Source: Arcuatula senhousia (taxonomy: Eukaryota > Mollusca > Bivalvia > Mytilida > Mytilidae). From it: 64,000 nt of DNA. Where the stretch lies: contig OZ020307.1 of NCBI GenBank assembly GCA_963971305.1, positions 5,531,501-5,595,500 on the forward strand. The letters run 5' to 3'. The notes beneath the pieces are model-generated. The model saw nothing but the letters and a program-made list of their open reading frames with translations, was not told the origin of the DNA and did not search any database. Position numbers and translations under genes: made by a program. Positions 40,101 through 46,642 of this stretch are shown here, one piece after another. The first letter of the stretch is position 1; the number at the start of each line of letters is the position of its first letter.

Positions 40101-43052
40101 TTGTCGTTAGACTTATTAGAGATGCTCAATCCAAAAGTTGTAAGCAAACATAATGTTAACCAGACCTTCCATCAGCAATCCATGAGTTGTAAGTAAACAT
40201 AATGCCAACCAGACCTTCCACCAGCAATCCATGAGTTGTAAGTAAACATAATGTCAACCAGACCTTCCACCAGCAAAGCAAACAATCCATATGGGATTCC
40301 AATTTTCATGGCTTTCATGGGTGGCAAATACATGTTTATGAATCCATAGTATTTTAGAATGTCTGGAGAAACACTTACCTGTATGCATATTTCAGATAAT
40401 AATTGATGACTGTAACCTCTGTACTGAGCCTGAGAGCATGACACCCATCATATTAAACCTGAATCTACAACAAGTAACATTACTGGGAGATAGTCAGGGA
40501 CTGAAACCTACCGTACATAATAAGGCAGCCAGGCTCCTAGGACTACAGACATCATTGATGGAACCCTATGTAGATAAAACTGTTGACCTAAAGATACAGT
40601 ATAGAATGGTAGGTTCTCTACAGTTAGAAGTGTCAATACATACATGTCATGCAACCAAAAAAACTTGCATTAAAGAAACTAAAGAATTAAGACTTTTACA
40701 GTATCTTAAATTTGCAAAGAATTACAATCATCATAAAAATTACTTCTAAGTCACCAATCTTTATAAAAAATAATAAATTTTGCTAGTTGTTTTGGTATCT
40801 ATTTTTCATGAGGAATATTGGCATATAGGTAAAGTATTGCTTAAGCTTTTGTACAATCCATTTATTCCTTGATTTACTCTTTCAACTGACATATAGGTAA
40901 CACATAGATATGTAAAACAGCCTGTATGACTTTATTATTGTTTCAGCATGATGGTATAGCTGAGCTCTCCAGAGATCTGTTCTATAAGAACCTGATAAGT
41001 CATGCTAGTTGGCAAAGAGGCAATCCTGTATTAAAATTCTGGTCTAATAAACCAGTCATATTCAGTGGGGTCAAGGGTCAGGAGGAGATGATTAGAGATT
41101 CAGAATTGACCAATGATTTTATTTGTAACAGAGCTGAGATCAATAGTGTAGTAAGTACAAAACTAATGGGAAGATCTTGTGCACTTGTATGTTTCATGAC
41201 TTAATGCACTGTGTACATGTAAGATTGGTCATATTCCCACTCATTTAAAACCCTAAAATGTACATCTTGCTGACATTTGGTTGTACCTGCAGCACCACAG
41301 TCAGATCACGGAAACAAGGTTGATGCTTATATGGGTCTCTCTCCAGTTTGTAGTGTGAAAGTGTGGCCATTATAGTGGTTCCCATTTAGCCTACTCTAAT
41401 TGAACTCAATAAAGAGTTTTTAACACTTATTGGGCTTTAAAAACACCGTACAATTAAAACCCCATACGCAGGACAAATAGTTTTCATCCCTTTGAAAATA
41501 CTACCATCGTTCCTTGAGACAATCCTTGCAAATGGTAAAATGAAAAAAAAAACTCCTCACAGTACATGTATTACTTCTTGCAACTATTAATAAGGAAAAC
41601 AATGGAACAAGTTAATTTTATGTGTAAAGTTTAATAAATGTATAAAAGTATTTGTTGAATTTTAGAGGTTATTATTCTGTTATTTATTTCCAGGTAAGTG
41701 CTGTATCAAGTTTGATTAGACGTCATAATGTTACAGAGTCCGATATTGTGGTCCTATCTCCGTATCTGACACAGTGTAGTTTGATAATTAAAGGTTTACT
41801 CCAGCAGGGAATATCAGGAGTTGATGTTATGACAATATCTCAAGGTCAAGGTAAGTCTATCAGTAGGGAATATCAGGAGTTGATGGCATGACAATATCTC
41901 ATGGTGAAGGTAAGCTCATTAACAAGAAATATCAGGAGTTGAAGTTATGACAGTATCTCAAGGTCAAGGTAAGCTCATTAACAAGGGATATCAAGGGGGG
42001 ACATCACAACAATATCACAAGGTCAATATTTAGAAAAAAAATCTCAAAGGTCAGTGTAAAATGAAATGTGTGCAACATTTTCCAGCCATCTATGTGATCA
42101 ACACAAAGACATTTGATGTTTCACAAGACACAGATTGGAAAATAAGGTGTCTTCAGAGGTCATTGTCATGACATTGACCCTGATTCAAGATAATATAAAA
42201 TGACAAATGTATCAATAGGGGTTAAGAAAAAAAGATGCAGCTTTTTGTACTTCAAAACTGTTATAGATTTATTGTGCAAAAAAAAAATAATACATAATTA
42301 ACCTTTATTCTAACTTATTTTCAGGCAAACAATGGGACTATGTTATTGCATCTACAGTACGGTCAATGCCCAGTAATATGATAGAGAAAAATCCTGATCC
42401 CTATTGGATAGATAAGTTTGTTGGAAACATTGCTAGGAGTAATCAGATTAATATAATCCTGACCAGGGCCAGATTTGGACTAATCTTAATTGGTGAGTTT
42501 AAGTGAGGAAATGTTTCACCTTAAGTAAAAAGACTGTCCGATAGATGCTGACTTGAACTTTTATAATGACAACAATGTAATGGATTGGATATAAATAATT
42601 TATTTGAATTTGAATAAAAAATATCATGTTATTAAATTGTCTTTATCCATAAGCTTTGCTTACAAAAAAAATTATTGCAACAACACCATTATTGAGGAGC
42701 AATAGCATGAAAATAATCTTCTCTGAGATGTGAAAAAAGGTTCACCTTTATTCATTAACTACATGTATAAGTTCTTTAACAATATACAATTGAAGACAAC
42801 AGCATTCACTGAAAAGTAAATGGTCATACATTTCATTTAAAAGTTGTGTTATGTAAGGCATCAGGCATTTGAGGACATCTGATTTCTATATTTATCTAGT
42901 ACTTTTCCCTATAGTTTTATCAATGATATTATTCCCAATTTACAGGAGACCTGGAGTTGTTACAAGTCTGTCCTGTATGGAAGACAATACTTAATAAGCT
43001 GAATCAACAGGGACAGGTGATGGACGTGGGAGAATTACTAAGGATAATGTAA
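9465..43052 (+). CDS. HELZ2: Giant ZC3H7/HELZ2-type helicase-RNB protein gene
   Basis: Exons by splice sites and phase: 9480-9598, 10126-10153, 10553-10753, 11192-11228, 12597-12718, 14465-14620, 15244-15280, 15639-15844, 16221-16269, 18136-18717, 19265-19825, 20318 to about 21628, about 21956-22316, 22698-22908, 24643-24750, 26067-26590, 26836-27312, 28088-28279, 28740-29595, 29915-29996, 30448-34030, 37188-37273, 37547-37804, 39561-39925, 40396-40608, 40947-41150, 41694-41850, 42325-42492, 42946-43052 (TAA). The total is about 3,786 codons in frame throughout. Domain order: TPR, acidic and Pro-rich linkers, five CCCH modules with a C2H2 finger, barrel region, SF1 helicase, RNB, second SF1 helicase. 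The last four are the HELZ2 plan (human HELZ2 is about 2,650 residues and interferon-induced); the N-terminus resembles ZC3H7A/B. A role in RNA binding, unwinding or decay is inferred. The exon junction near 21628/21956 is the weak point. Confidence 0.88.
10553..12718 (+). CDS. HELZ2: TPR-repeat exons of the large gene
   Basis: Three exons (10553-10753, 11192-11228, 12597-12718) encode residues of about 50-169 with tetratricopeptide helices: [20 protein letters not shown], then [20 protein letters not shown], then [20 protein letters not shown]. The spacing and the residues at TPR positions 4, 8, 20, 24 and 27 fit about two and a half repeats. An N-terminal TPR is characteristic of ZC3H7A/B (the ZC3H7B TPR binds proteins), whereas vertebrate HELZ2 is not described with one. 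A protein-docking role is inferred. Confidence 0.8.
11535..12439. mobile_element. 905-bp Tc1/mariner-type MITE in intron 4
   Basis: The ends are CAGTAGTCCCCCTCTTGAAA and its near inverse (TCATGAGGGGGACTACTG), each flanked by TA. The CAGT...ACTG ends with a TA duplication are the signature of the Tc1/mariner superfamily. Internal copies of AGTGGTCTTTCAAGAGGGG-like sequence near 12256-12420 extend the terminal motif into a subterminal array. No transposase frame remains. Confidence 0.8.
12719..14464. other. 1.7-kb intron without recognisable gene
   Basis: AT-rich intron between the TPR exons and the next coding exon. It contains clusters of TTTTCGTCA/CGAAAAT motifs near 12880-13030 that look like a decayed repeat, and no supported coding sequence. 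Confidence 0.5.
14465..16269 (+). CDS. HELZ2: Helical and acidic linker exons of the large gene
   Basis: Four exons (14465-14620, 15244-15280, 15639-15844, 16221-16269). The first gives a helical stretch ([20 protein letters not shown]). The third encodes a Ser/Asp/Glu-rich segment ([20 protein letters not shown]), a probable disordered linker with casein-kinase-like sites. No catalytic motif is present. ZC3H7 proteins also have a long low-complexity linker between TPR and zinc fingers, so the position fits that family. Confidence 0.7.
14885..14975 (+). repeat. Dispersed repeat fragment in intron
   Basis: Contains AAATTGAAGATTGCAATGGT and TCTGACTTGGTAA. Close relatives lie at 45763-45850 and 48826-48910, where the CACAATGGAAAACAGCC block follows, so these are parts of one longer dispersed element. 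Confidence 0.55.
16308..17221 (+). mobile_element. Helentron-like element, family C, copy 1 (intron 9)
   Basis: Starts with a stem-loop (CCCCCACTC, GTAA, GAGAGGGGG), followed by CCGTCCGTCTGTCTGTCC and about five tandem units of about 173 bp, each with TTCTACTGGATGGATTGG or a variant. ATACCCCCACTCG at the 5' end is mirrored by CGAGTGGGGGTAT near 17178-17190, about 30 bases from the 3' end; a short hairpin (GCAC...GTGC) and CCCCTTGTT close the element. It begins only 39 bp after a coding exon. Open frames inside are repeat artefacts. Confidence 0.75.
17222..18135. other. Intron segment with decayed CTTCCTG / TTTCTGTCACAG repeats
   Basis: No gene. Between about 17480 and 18000 short phrases recur (ATTTCTGTCACAGTTTTC, AGCAACTTCA, CTTTCTGTTTA), suggesting an old, diverged tandem-core element related in style to family C, without recognisable ends. 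Confidence 0.4.
18136..18717 (+). CDS. HELZ2: ZC3H7-type CCCH module 1 of the large gene
   Basis: The exon starts after TTTTTCAG and ends before GTAAGT (18718). A Lys/Ser/Thr-rich leader is followed by a module with CVTCFKK (CxxC), a Cys/His pair (QHTCTHD), the phrase WIKVRPRI, then a CCCH finger (LCTHF...[13 protein letters not shown]; spacing C-x8-C-x6-C-x3-H) and [10 protein letters not shown]. The pairing of a CxxC/His unit with a CCCH finger, followed by a Trp-containing helix, is the repeating unit of ZC3H7A/B. RNA binding is the expected role. Confidence 0.85.
18670..18895 (+). repeat. Tandem repeat copying an exon end and its 5' splice site
   Basis: The last part of the exon (ACTGACTACATCAATAAACT ... 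TCATTTGGAATTA) and the donor GTAAGTTTAAT are repeated four times, with offsets of 59, 51 and 51 bp (TCATTT/TCTTTT at 18704, 18763, 18814 and 18865). Copies 1, 3 and 4 keep a GTAAGT donor; copy 2 has lost the GT (AATTAATAAGT). Only the first donor joins the next exon in the established frame; the others would add 110 or 161 nt and shift it. Confidence 0.85.
19265..19825 (+). CDS. HELZ2: Proline-rich linker exon of the large gene
   Basis: The exon encodes a coiled-coil-like start ([20 protein letters not shown]), a charged segment with repeats of [16 protein letters not shown], and a Pro-rich tail ([20 protein letters not shown] and later [11 protein letters not shown]). It is likely disordered, with potential SH3 or WW ligand sites. 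It separates CCCH module 1 from modules 2-4. No enzymatic motif is present. Confidence 0.8.
20318..21628 (+). CDS. HELZ2: CCCH modules 2-4 of the large gene
   Basis: One long exon encodes three further ZC3H7-type modules. Module 2: FCLLCKNC ... THKCEED, then LCNSF...[13 protein letters not shown]. Module 3: FICRACYNH, then [20 protein letters not shown]. Module 4: VCSTCWKSG, then MCKGI...[14 protein letters not shown]. Each ends with a Trp-bearing helix ([27 protein letters not shown]). The exon end is uncertain: the frame closes at TGA 21655-21657, and a phase-1 donor compatible with the next exon (GATG/GTTGGT, 21628) is weak. An isoform ending at 21657 is possible. Confidence 0.8.
21956..22908 (+). 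CDS. HELZ2: C2H2 finger and CCCH module 5 of the large gene
   Basis: Two exons (about 21956-22316 and 22698-22908). The first holds a C2H2 finger ([20 protein letters not shown] ... EKH), as in the zf-met/U1-type finger of ZC3H7 proteins. Across the splice (CA/A) the peptide TICSQ|HTNGNKC...NLCQCAH forms the fifth CCCH finger, followed by [20 protein letters not shown]. The acceptor of the first exon is AAG at 21955 or TAG at 21958; both give the same phase. Confidence 0.78.
23010..24482 (+). mobile_element. Helentron-like element, family A, copy 1 (intron)
   Basis: Begins TTAGCTCACCTGACCC, folding as a stem-loop with GGGTCATGTGAGC, followed by a CGTCCGTCGTCCGT array and about 2.5 tandem units of about 502 bp (GGAGTTATTGCCCTTTTTGT near 23393 and 23895). 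GTCAGGTGAGC near the 3' end inverts GCTCACCTGAC of the 5' end; the palindrome AGGCTCCTGGGAGCCT and CTTGTT close the element. There are no genes; 65-codon frames in the units are artefacts of the repeat. Confidence 0.8.
24643..27312 (+). CDS. HELZ2: HELZ-type barrel region preceding helicase 1
   Basis: Three exons (24643-24750, 26067-26590, 26836-27312) encode about 370 residues before the first helicase. Phrases such as [38 protein letters not shown] and [20 protein letters not shown] match the beta-rich segment that HELZ/HELZ2-family proteins carry between the zinc fingers and the UPF1-type ATPase core. There are no zinc ligands and no NTPase motifs. A regulatory or nucleic-acid-contacting function is inferred from position only. 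Confidence 0.75.
25136..26039 (+). repeat. Intronic tandem array, about 147-bp units (family E)
   Basis: After CCTTGTCCGTCCGTAAGG at about 25194, about five diverged units follow, each with GGTTAAGTTCTTGGTTAAGG, ACTAGATGTTGGGGGTCAA, a run like CACCACTAGATGTGTCTT, and GGTCACTGTGACCTATATTT. The segment starts with a small hairpin (CCAC GTAT GTGG). It resembles the tandem-core elements of families A-D, but I cannot define its 3' end with the same confidence (possibly TTTTCTAGTT at 26039). Confidence 0.65.
27577..27999 (+). mobile_element. Helentron-like element, family C, copy 2 (intron)
   Basis: A shorter, more diverged copy of the element at 16308-17221: start TTATACCCCACTCATAAGAG, then CTTGTCTGTCTGTCTGTG, about two core units, and the 3' tail CCAGTGGGAGTATCC ... 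GTGCAACCACTTGTT. The 5'/3' inverted pairing and the terminal GCA...TGC hairpin are weakened by substitutions, which suggests an older insertion. Confidence 0.7.
28088..30640 (+). CDS. HELZ2: First UPF1-type SF1 helicase domain
   Basis: Exons 28088-28279, 28740-29595, 29915-29996 and the start of 30448-34030. Motifs in order: Q (LNGDQIQAV), I (GAFGTGKT, 28176-28199), Ia (CTQSNRSAADLYI, across a splice), II ([11 protein letters not shown], Asp-Glu at 29014-29019), III ([12 protein letters not shown]), IV ([11 protein letters not shown]), [10 protein letters not shown] ([16 protein letters not shown], across a splice), VI ([17 protein letters not shown]). All ATPase residues are intact, so it should hydrolyse NTP and translocate on nucleic acid. 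Closest family: the first helicase of HELZ2. Confidence 0.92.
30448..34030 (+). CDS. HELZ2: 3.58-kb exon: end of helicase 1 plus RNB domain, degenerate active site
   Basis: This single exon encodes about 1,194 residues: motif VI of helicase 1, a Pro/Ser linker ([20 protein letters not shown]), an OB-like segment, and an RNB domain from about 31690 to 32820. RNB landmarks: [78 protein letters not shown]. The catalytic acidic cluster of RNase II/R (DxxxxxDxDD) reads FNIDETTEG at 31779-31805, with Asn for the second Asp and Glu for the last, and no Asp at the usual first place. The SPIRRY motif reads DPLNCY (32754-32771). Exonuclease activity is therefore doubtful. Confidence 0.88.
34654..37072 (+). 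mobile_element. Helentron-like element, family B, copy 2, split by a nested element
   Basis: Same start as the copy at 5641 (TTACCTGCGTCGCCGAAGGC) with the CCGTCCGTCCGTCC array, and the same 3' end (CGACGCAGGGCCAGACATCG ... TTGGTCTTGT). About five core units carry AATGCTATGAAAC. Between 35013 and about 36254 a different element of the same general design is inserted into the T run that follows GTGTCCCCC. The whole block sits in the intron after the RNB exon. Confidence 0.75.
35013..36254 (+). mobile_element. Nested Helentron-like element, family F
   Basis: Starts ATACGACCGCAAA, forming a stem-loop with TTTGCGATCGTAT, then a GTCGTCGTTGTCG-type microsatellite, then two diverged units of about 500 bp (TTGGTATTGCATTTGGGG / TTGGTATTGTATTTGGGG; ATTTGTGGTCCAATTTTCAA / ATTTGTGGTCCTATTTTCAA). 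TTGCGGTCGTAT near 36218-36229 inverts the 5' end; the hairpin GCTGCGC TCG GCGTAGC follows, and then TTTTTAT. Other family B copies supply the uninterrupted T-run site. Confidence 0.7.
37188..43052 (+). CDS. HELZ2: Second UPF1-type SF1 helicase domain and C-terminus
   Basis: Eight exons from 37188 to the TAA at 43050. Motifs: Q ([10 protein letters not shown]), I (GPAGSGKS, 37660-37683), Ia ([14 protein letters not shown]), II ([13 protein letters not shown], 40396-40434), III ([12 protein letters not shown]), IV ([17 protein letters not shown], across a splice), [11 protein letters not shown] ([20 protein letters not shown], across a splice), VI ([17 protein letters not shown], across a splice). 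The protein ends [11 protein letters not shown]. Motif II has Asp-Asp where UPF1-like enzymes have Asp-Glu, and Cys-Asn replaces the usual Ala-Gly/Ala-Ser. The second helicase of HELZ2 lies in the same place. Confidence 0.9.
37805..38303. other. Intron segment with a REC-like dispersed fragment
   Basis: No gene. Between about 38080 and 38220 the phrases GATGCCTATTGATATTAGGG and TCAAAGGTCAAGGTCAT resemble the piece at 10360-10420 (GCCTATTGATTTTAGG ... AAGATCAAGGTCACA), so both belong to a dispersed repeat. Confidence 0.4.
38304..39539. mobile_element. 1.24-kb TIR element with GC-rich TCGCTCGC arrays
   Basis: The left end TAGGCCACGCCGAATTAATT is inverted at the right end (AATTAATTCTGTGTGGCCTTA), and the match continues inward (ACTTGTTC / GAACAAGA), giving TIRs of about 28 bp. 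CCGCCCGC motifs cluster near the left end and TCGCTCGC / CGCTCGCTCGC motifs near the right end, in an otherwise AT-rich body. A 137-codon frame at 39111-39524 is Lys/Asn-rich low complexity and not a gene. No transposase is present. Confidence 0.7.
40130..40290. repeat. Intronic 56-57-bp tandem repeat, three copies
   Basis: Units contain GTTGTAAGTAAACATAATG, then CCAACCAGACCTTCCACCAG and AATCCATGA. It lies about 100 bp before the helicase 2 motif II exon. Unlike the arrays at 18670 and 41808 it does not copy exon sequence. Confidence 0.75.
41808..42030 (+). repeat. Second tandem repeat copying an exon end and its 5' splice site
   Basis: The end of the helicase 2 motif V exon (GGAATATCAGGAGTTGATGT ... 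ATCTCAAGGTCAAG) and its donor GTAAGT are repeated with a 59-bp period at 41808, 41867, 41926 and about 41985. Copies 2 and 3 retain a GTAAGC donor after GAAG/CAAG; copy 4 is decayed (GGTCAATATTTAG). Only the first donor continues motif V in frame; 59 or 118 extra bases shift it. Confidence 0.88.
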
Positions 43053-43760
43053 CAGGAATGGTACACAATAGATTGATGTGCAGACATTATGAAGTTTGCT
43101 TAAAACTTATAACTGAATTACTTAAGATTATATAACTGTAGAGAAATGACATACAGTGGATTAACATAAAAGACATTATAAATTTTGGTTAAAACAATCT
43201 TTTGTTGTAAATTATAACATTATATGTTATAAATAAGTTTTGTTGCTATTGTTTTTATTACTGCATAATTGAAACTGTTAGCTTCATTTGAATAATAATC
43301 AGTTTCGGCTTTTCAGAATAATTATCATTTTAATATCATGACACTACAAACAATATTAAAGATATACTTCATCTTGCCTTTAGAATTATTTGTAATATTG
43401 TTGTTTGTTTTCTAATTGTTGACCTTTTTTTGCTTTTGTGTTTATTACTGTAAACCTACTGTAAGGTTATTGGATAATAATCAGTTAACTACATGTTGCC
43501 TTTGATATTATCAATTTATTGTTTATTCTCTGATTGTTGTAAATAAGTTTTTTTTTTGTGTTGATAACTGCAAAATCAGCTTGAAGTTGAAGAAGGATCA
43601 GTGTATATTTATGACACTACATGTAATTAATTGTCAATTTGTTGTTAGTGTTCTTTTTGTTGTAAATAAGTTTTCTTGCTTTTTTCTTTTGTTAGTTATA
43701 ACCTTTTTCTGCTTTTTAACATGCACTTTTTGTATTTTTAAATAAATAAATAAATATGTT
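43053..43760 (+). other. Probable 3' UTR of the large gene, with Pumilio-type motifs
   Basis: Follows the TAA stop. TGTAAATA, which fits the Pumilio consensus UGUANAUA, occurs at 43538-43545 and 43661-43668, each inside the phrase TTGTTGTAAATAAG; a third lies just beyond at 43831-43838. A candidate poly(A) signal AATAAATAAATAAATA lies at 43741-43756. The true 3' end is not proven. Confidence 0.4.
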
Positions 43761-44700
43761 GAATGAATTAAATTAGGAGAAGCTTGGAAGATGTTTGAGT
43801 AGCCATGAACAGGAAAAAAAGTATAATTGTTGTAAATAAGATATGTTGTTTTCAGTTACATAACTGATGCTTTTGATGTCATGATTTAGTAAAACTTTTA
43901 TAGGATCATGTTTAAGATGTTGTGTTAGCACATTTTATTGATCATTATTCGCTTTCCAGATACTGAGATAGAAATTTATTTTGATTGTACTAACATTTTA
44001 TTATTACTTGTGTTGAGTAAGTACCAATATATAAATATGAAAAAACAAATTTAAGCTTTTTTATATCAAATGCTTTATTGTTCTTTATTTTGTATATCCT
44101 TTTCTGAAGTTGTTCATTATTCATGTTTTTGCAGATTTTCCTCTTTTGTTTACACATCCATTTTATCATGATTAAAGACATTATAATGGTGATGGGATAT
44201 ATGATTTTTTTTATTGTACCTTTACATATTGTAATTTTAATTATCGTTGTTAACTTAACAATATTCTATCTCGAAGAAAAAAATCAGTTGTTTAATAGTA
44301 ATTGTAATTTGGTTTTGTTTTTAAACTTATTAATAGTTTATATCCAATTTTTGTCTCATTTTTATATAATTAGGGATTATTCCTTGTCTAAATTTACATG
44401 AATGAATTAAAAAAGATTCTCAGTTTACAATTTTATAAAGAACAATATTTGATGAAATCCATAAATTAATTAAGTCTTGCAAAGAAATCCTCACATCTTT
44501 ATTACATGTCATATTACTGCTTTATATTTTGTTTTCCATATAGCTAATGTATTATAGTTCAATAAAAATGGTGTAGGGATTTCTTTTATTAGTTTTGCCC
44601 TGATCAGATATTTCTCAAACTCTGCTGTCAGACTATTTTTTTTCATAAAAAATCCAATTCAAAATATTTTTTTGGCAAAAACCAAGCCCCCCTTCAATAT
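43761..44700. other. AT-rich intergenic DNA, no gene seen
   Basis: Very AT-rich. A 92-codon frame at 44123-44401 is hydrophobic (Ile/Leu/Phe) because of T-rich codons and has no family resemblance. Nothing else is recognised. Confidence 0.45.
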
Positions 44701-45535
44701 TAAAAACGATAGAATATGGAATATGTGCCAGAAAGACACGATCCACATATTGAAATGATTCTAATAAATGTACAAAAGCAAAATTTCACTGCGTGTGAAG
44801 CGCTTTTCTGGATTAGCCTTCATCAGACACGCTAGGGGTAGAAAACTTGGAAAACCGGTAGAATATTAGATTTGATTAAAAACAAGTGCCAAAAATATTA
44901 CAACAATGACCAAACAGATAAATTTATCAATTTTTATAGAAACAGTCAAACATTGTCAAATTTTGGAAATATGTAAACTGTGTCTTTCCAACATATATTC
45001 CAGTACTCGAAAATATATAAGAGCATACAACTGAAGCACGGGGAAGCTTTCTACGACCTCCACACGGCACTAAAGCCAAACTCTGAAATAATATTAAAAA
45101 CCATAGAATATGGAATATGTGCCAAAAAGACACGATCCACATATTGAAATGATTCTAATAAATGTACAAAAGCAAAATTTCACTGCGTGTGAAGCGCTTT
45201 TCTGGATTAACCTTCATCAGACACGCTAGGGGTAGAAAACTTGGAAAACCGGTAGAATATTAGATTTGATTAAAAACAAGTGCCAAAAATATTACAACAA
45301 TGACCAAACAGATAAATTTATCAATTTTTATAGAAACAGTCAAACATTGTCAAATTTTGGAAATATGTAAACTGTGTCTTTCCAACACATATTCCAGTAC
45401 TCGAAAATATATAAGAGCATACAACTGAAGCACAGGGAAGCTTTCTACGACCTCCACACGGCACTAAAGCCAAACTCTGAAATGATATTAAAAACGATAG
45501 AATATGGAATATGTGCCAAAAAGTTAAATTGTTGG
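44701..45535. repeat. About 395-bp tandem duplication
   Basis: Two nearly identical units, plus the start of a third, each beginning with AGAATATGGAATATGTGCCA and including CACTGCGTGTGAAGCGCTTT, GGATTAGCCTTCATCAGACA and CTTTCTACGACCTCCACACG. The near identity implies a recent duplication. Frames repeated on both strands (63 to 92 codons) are by-products of it. Confidence 0.85.
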
Positions 45536-45762
45536 TCCCATAAATTTGTAGTGAAGACTGCATGAAGACTGAAAAAAAAAGATGTAAAATATCAGCCATT
45601 GTATTGGAAGTATAAAGATGAACATTAGTGGATTAAAGGCTTTCTTACCTGTCACAAACTCTTGTTTTGCAATCTACATGTATTACTGGTTAATAGATTA
45701 TCCAGGATGTACAAGGTGAATAGAGGCAACCAAATTACAAAACTGTAGTACAATCTTAAATG

Positions 45763-46225
45763 CCCAAGAAGAAAAAGACAAAACAAGACAAAGGCATTCT
45801 GGAGGAGTTGAAGATCGCAATGTTCCTGACTTGATACAAGAATTTAAAAAGAAAGATTGTGTGCAGTGATCAGAAATTTACATTTTGATTTATTGACCCA
45901 TTTAGAAAATTATGCTAAGTTTATCATAGTCAGTATATAATCTGGCTGTTTTCCATTGTGATTTTTTAAATTGCTGTTCTTTATGTTGGTTGTGTCGCGT
46001 ACACTTATTCCACATTTTTTTATCGTCAATGATGTTCATGAATCTTGAGGCTGAAATTAAAATTGTTCACTCTTCAATTATTTGTATAGTTATTATGCAT
46101 ACAGACAGGAATTAACTTGCATGGATCTTTATATGCTTGTTGAAACCGTAACAACTTGACTGTGTTCTACATGCAATTTAACAATAGATATAAATAATGA
46201 GATGTGGAATAAGTGTATGCGACCA
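45763..46225 (-). repeat. Dispersed repeat with 24-bp inverted ends
   Basis: Contains AAGAAAAAGACAAAACAAG and GTTGAAGATCGCAATGTTCC (45763-45830), then CTGGCTGTTTTCCATTGTG (about 45943). TGTCGCGTACACTTATTCCA at 45993 is the inverse of TGGAATAAGTGTATGCGACC ending near 46224, which gives a TIR pair about 230 bp apart. It has the same blocks as the copies at 48826-49065 and 56165-56300. Confidence 0.55.
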
Positions 46226-46642
46226 ATTCACATAACAATTAAGAGATAATTTAGAAAACCACAATGATAAACTGCCAGAAGCCTTTGTTCAGAGGTACAA
46301 AATTAGAACTTCAGATTTTATAAATTCTCTGTTTCTGTTGATTTTGTATACAAGTGTATTGGTGGTGCTCATAAGATATGGTGGATTATAAAAATAACTT
46401 TACATAAAAGGGGAGACAATTCAACTTTCAATGAAGTGGAACTGAAAGTAGAGTAAACAGAAAGTAGAAATAATAAGGTAAGACTGATAAATGTTCTAAA
46501 CTTTTTTTTGGTACATTAAAACACACATGCTATATGAATTAATACACATATTGTAGAGTGTACTACCCATGACCACTACAAGGCAACATTTTTTTATAAC
46601 AAATTGAAGAAACAAATGTAATGACAAAATTACAAGATGTTT

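Noticed and set aside
43990..44181. Lys-rich minus-strand frame of 63 codons
   Set aside because: AT-rich low complexity, no domain, no conserved context.
44123..44401. 92-codon hydrophobic frame that could look like a membrane protein
   Set aside because: The hydrophobicity follows from T-rich DNA; no homologous pattern.
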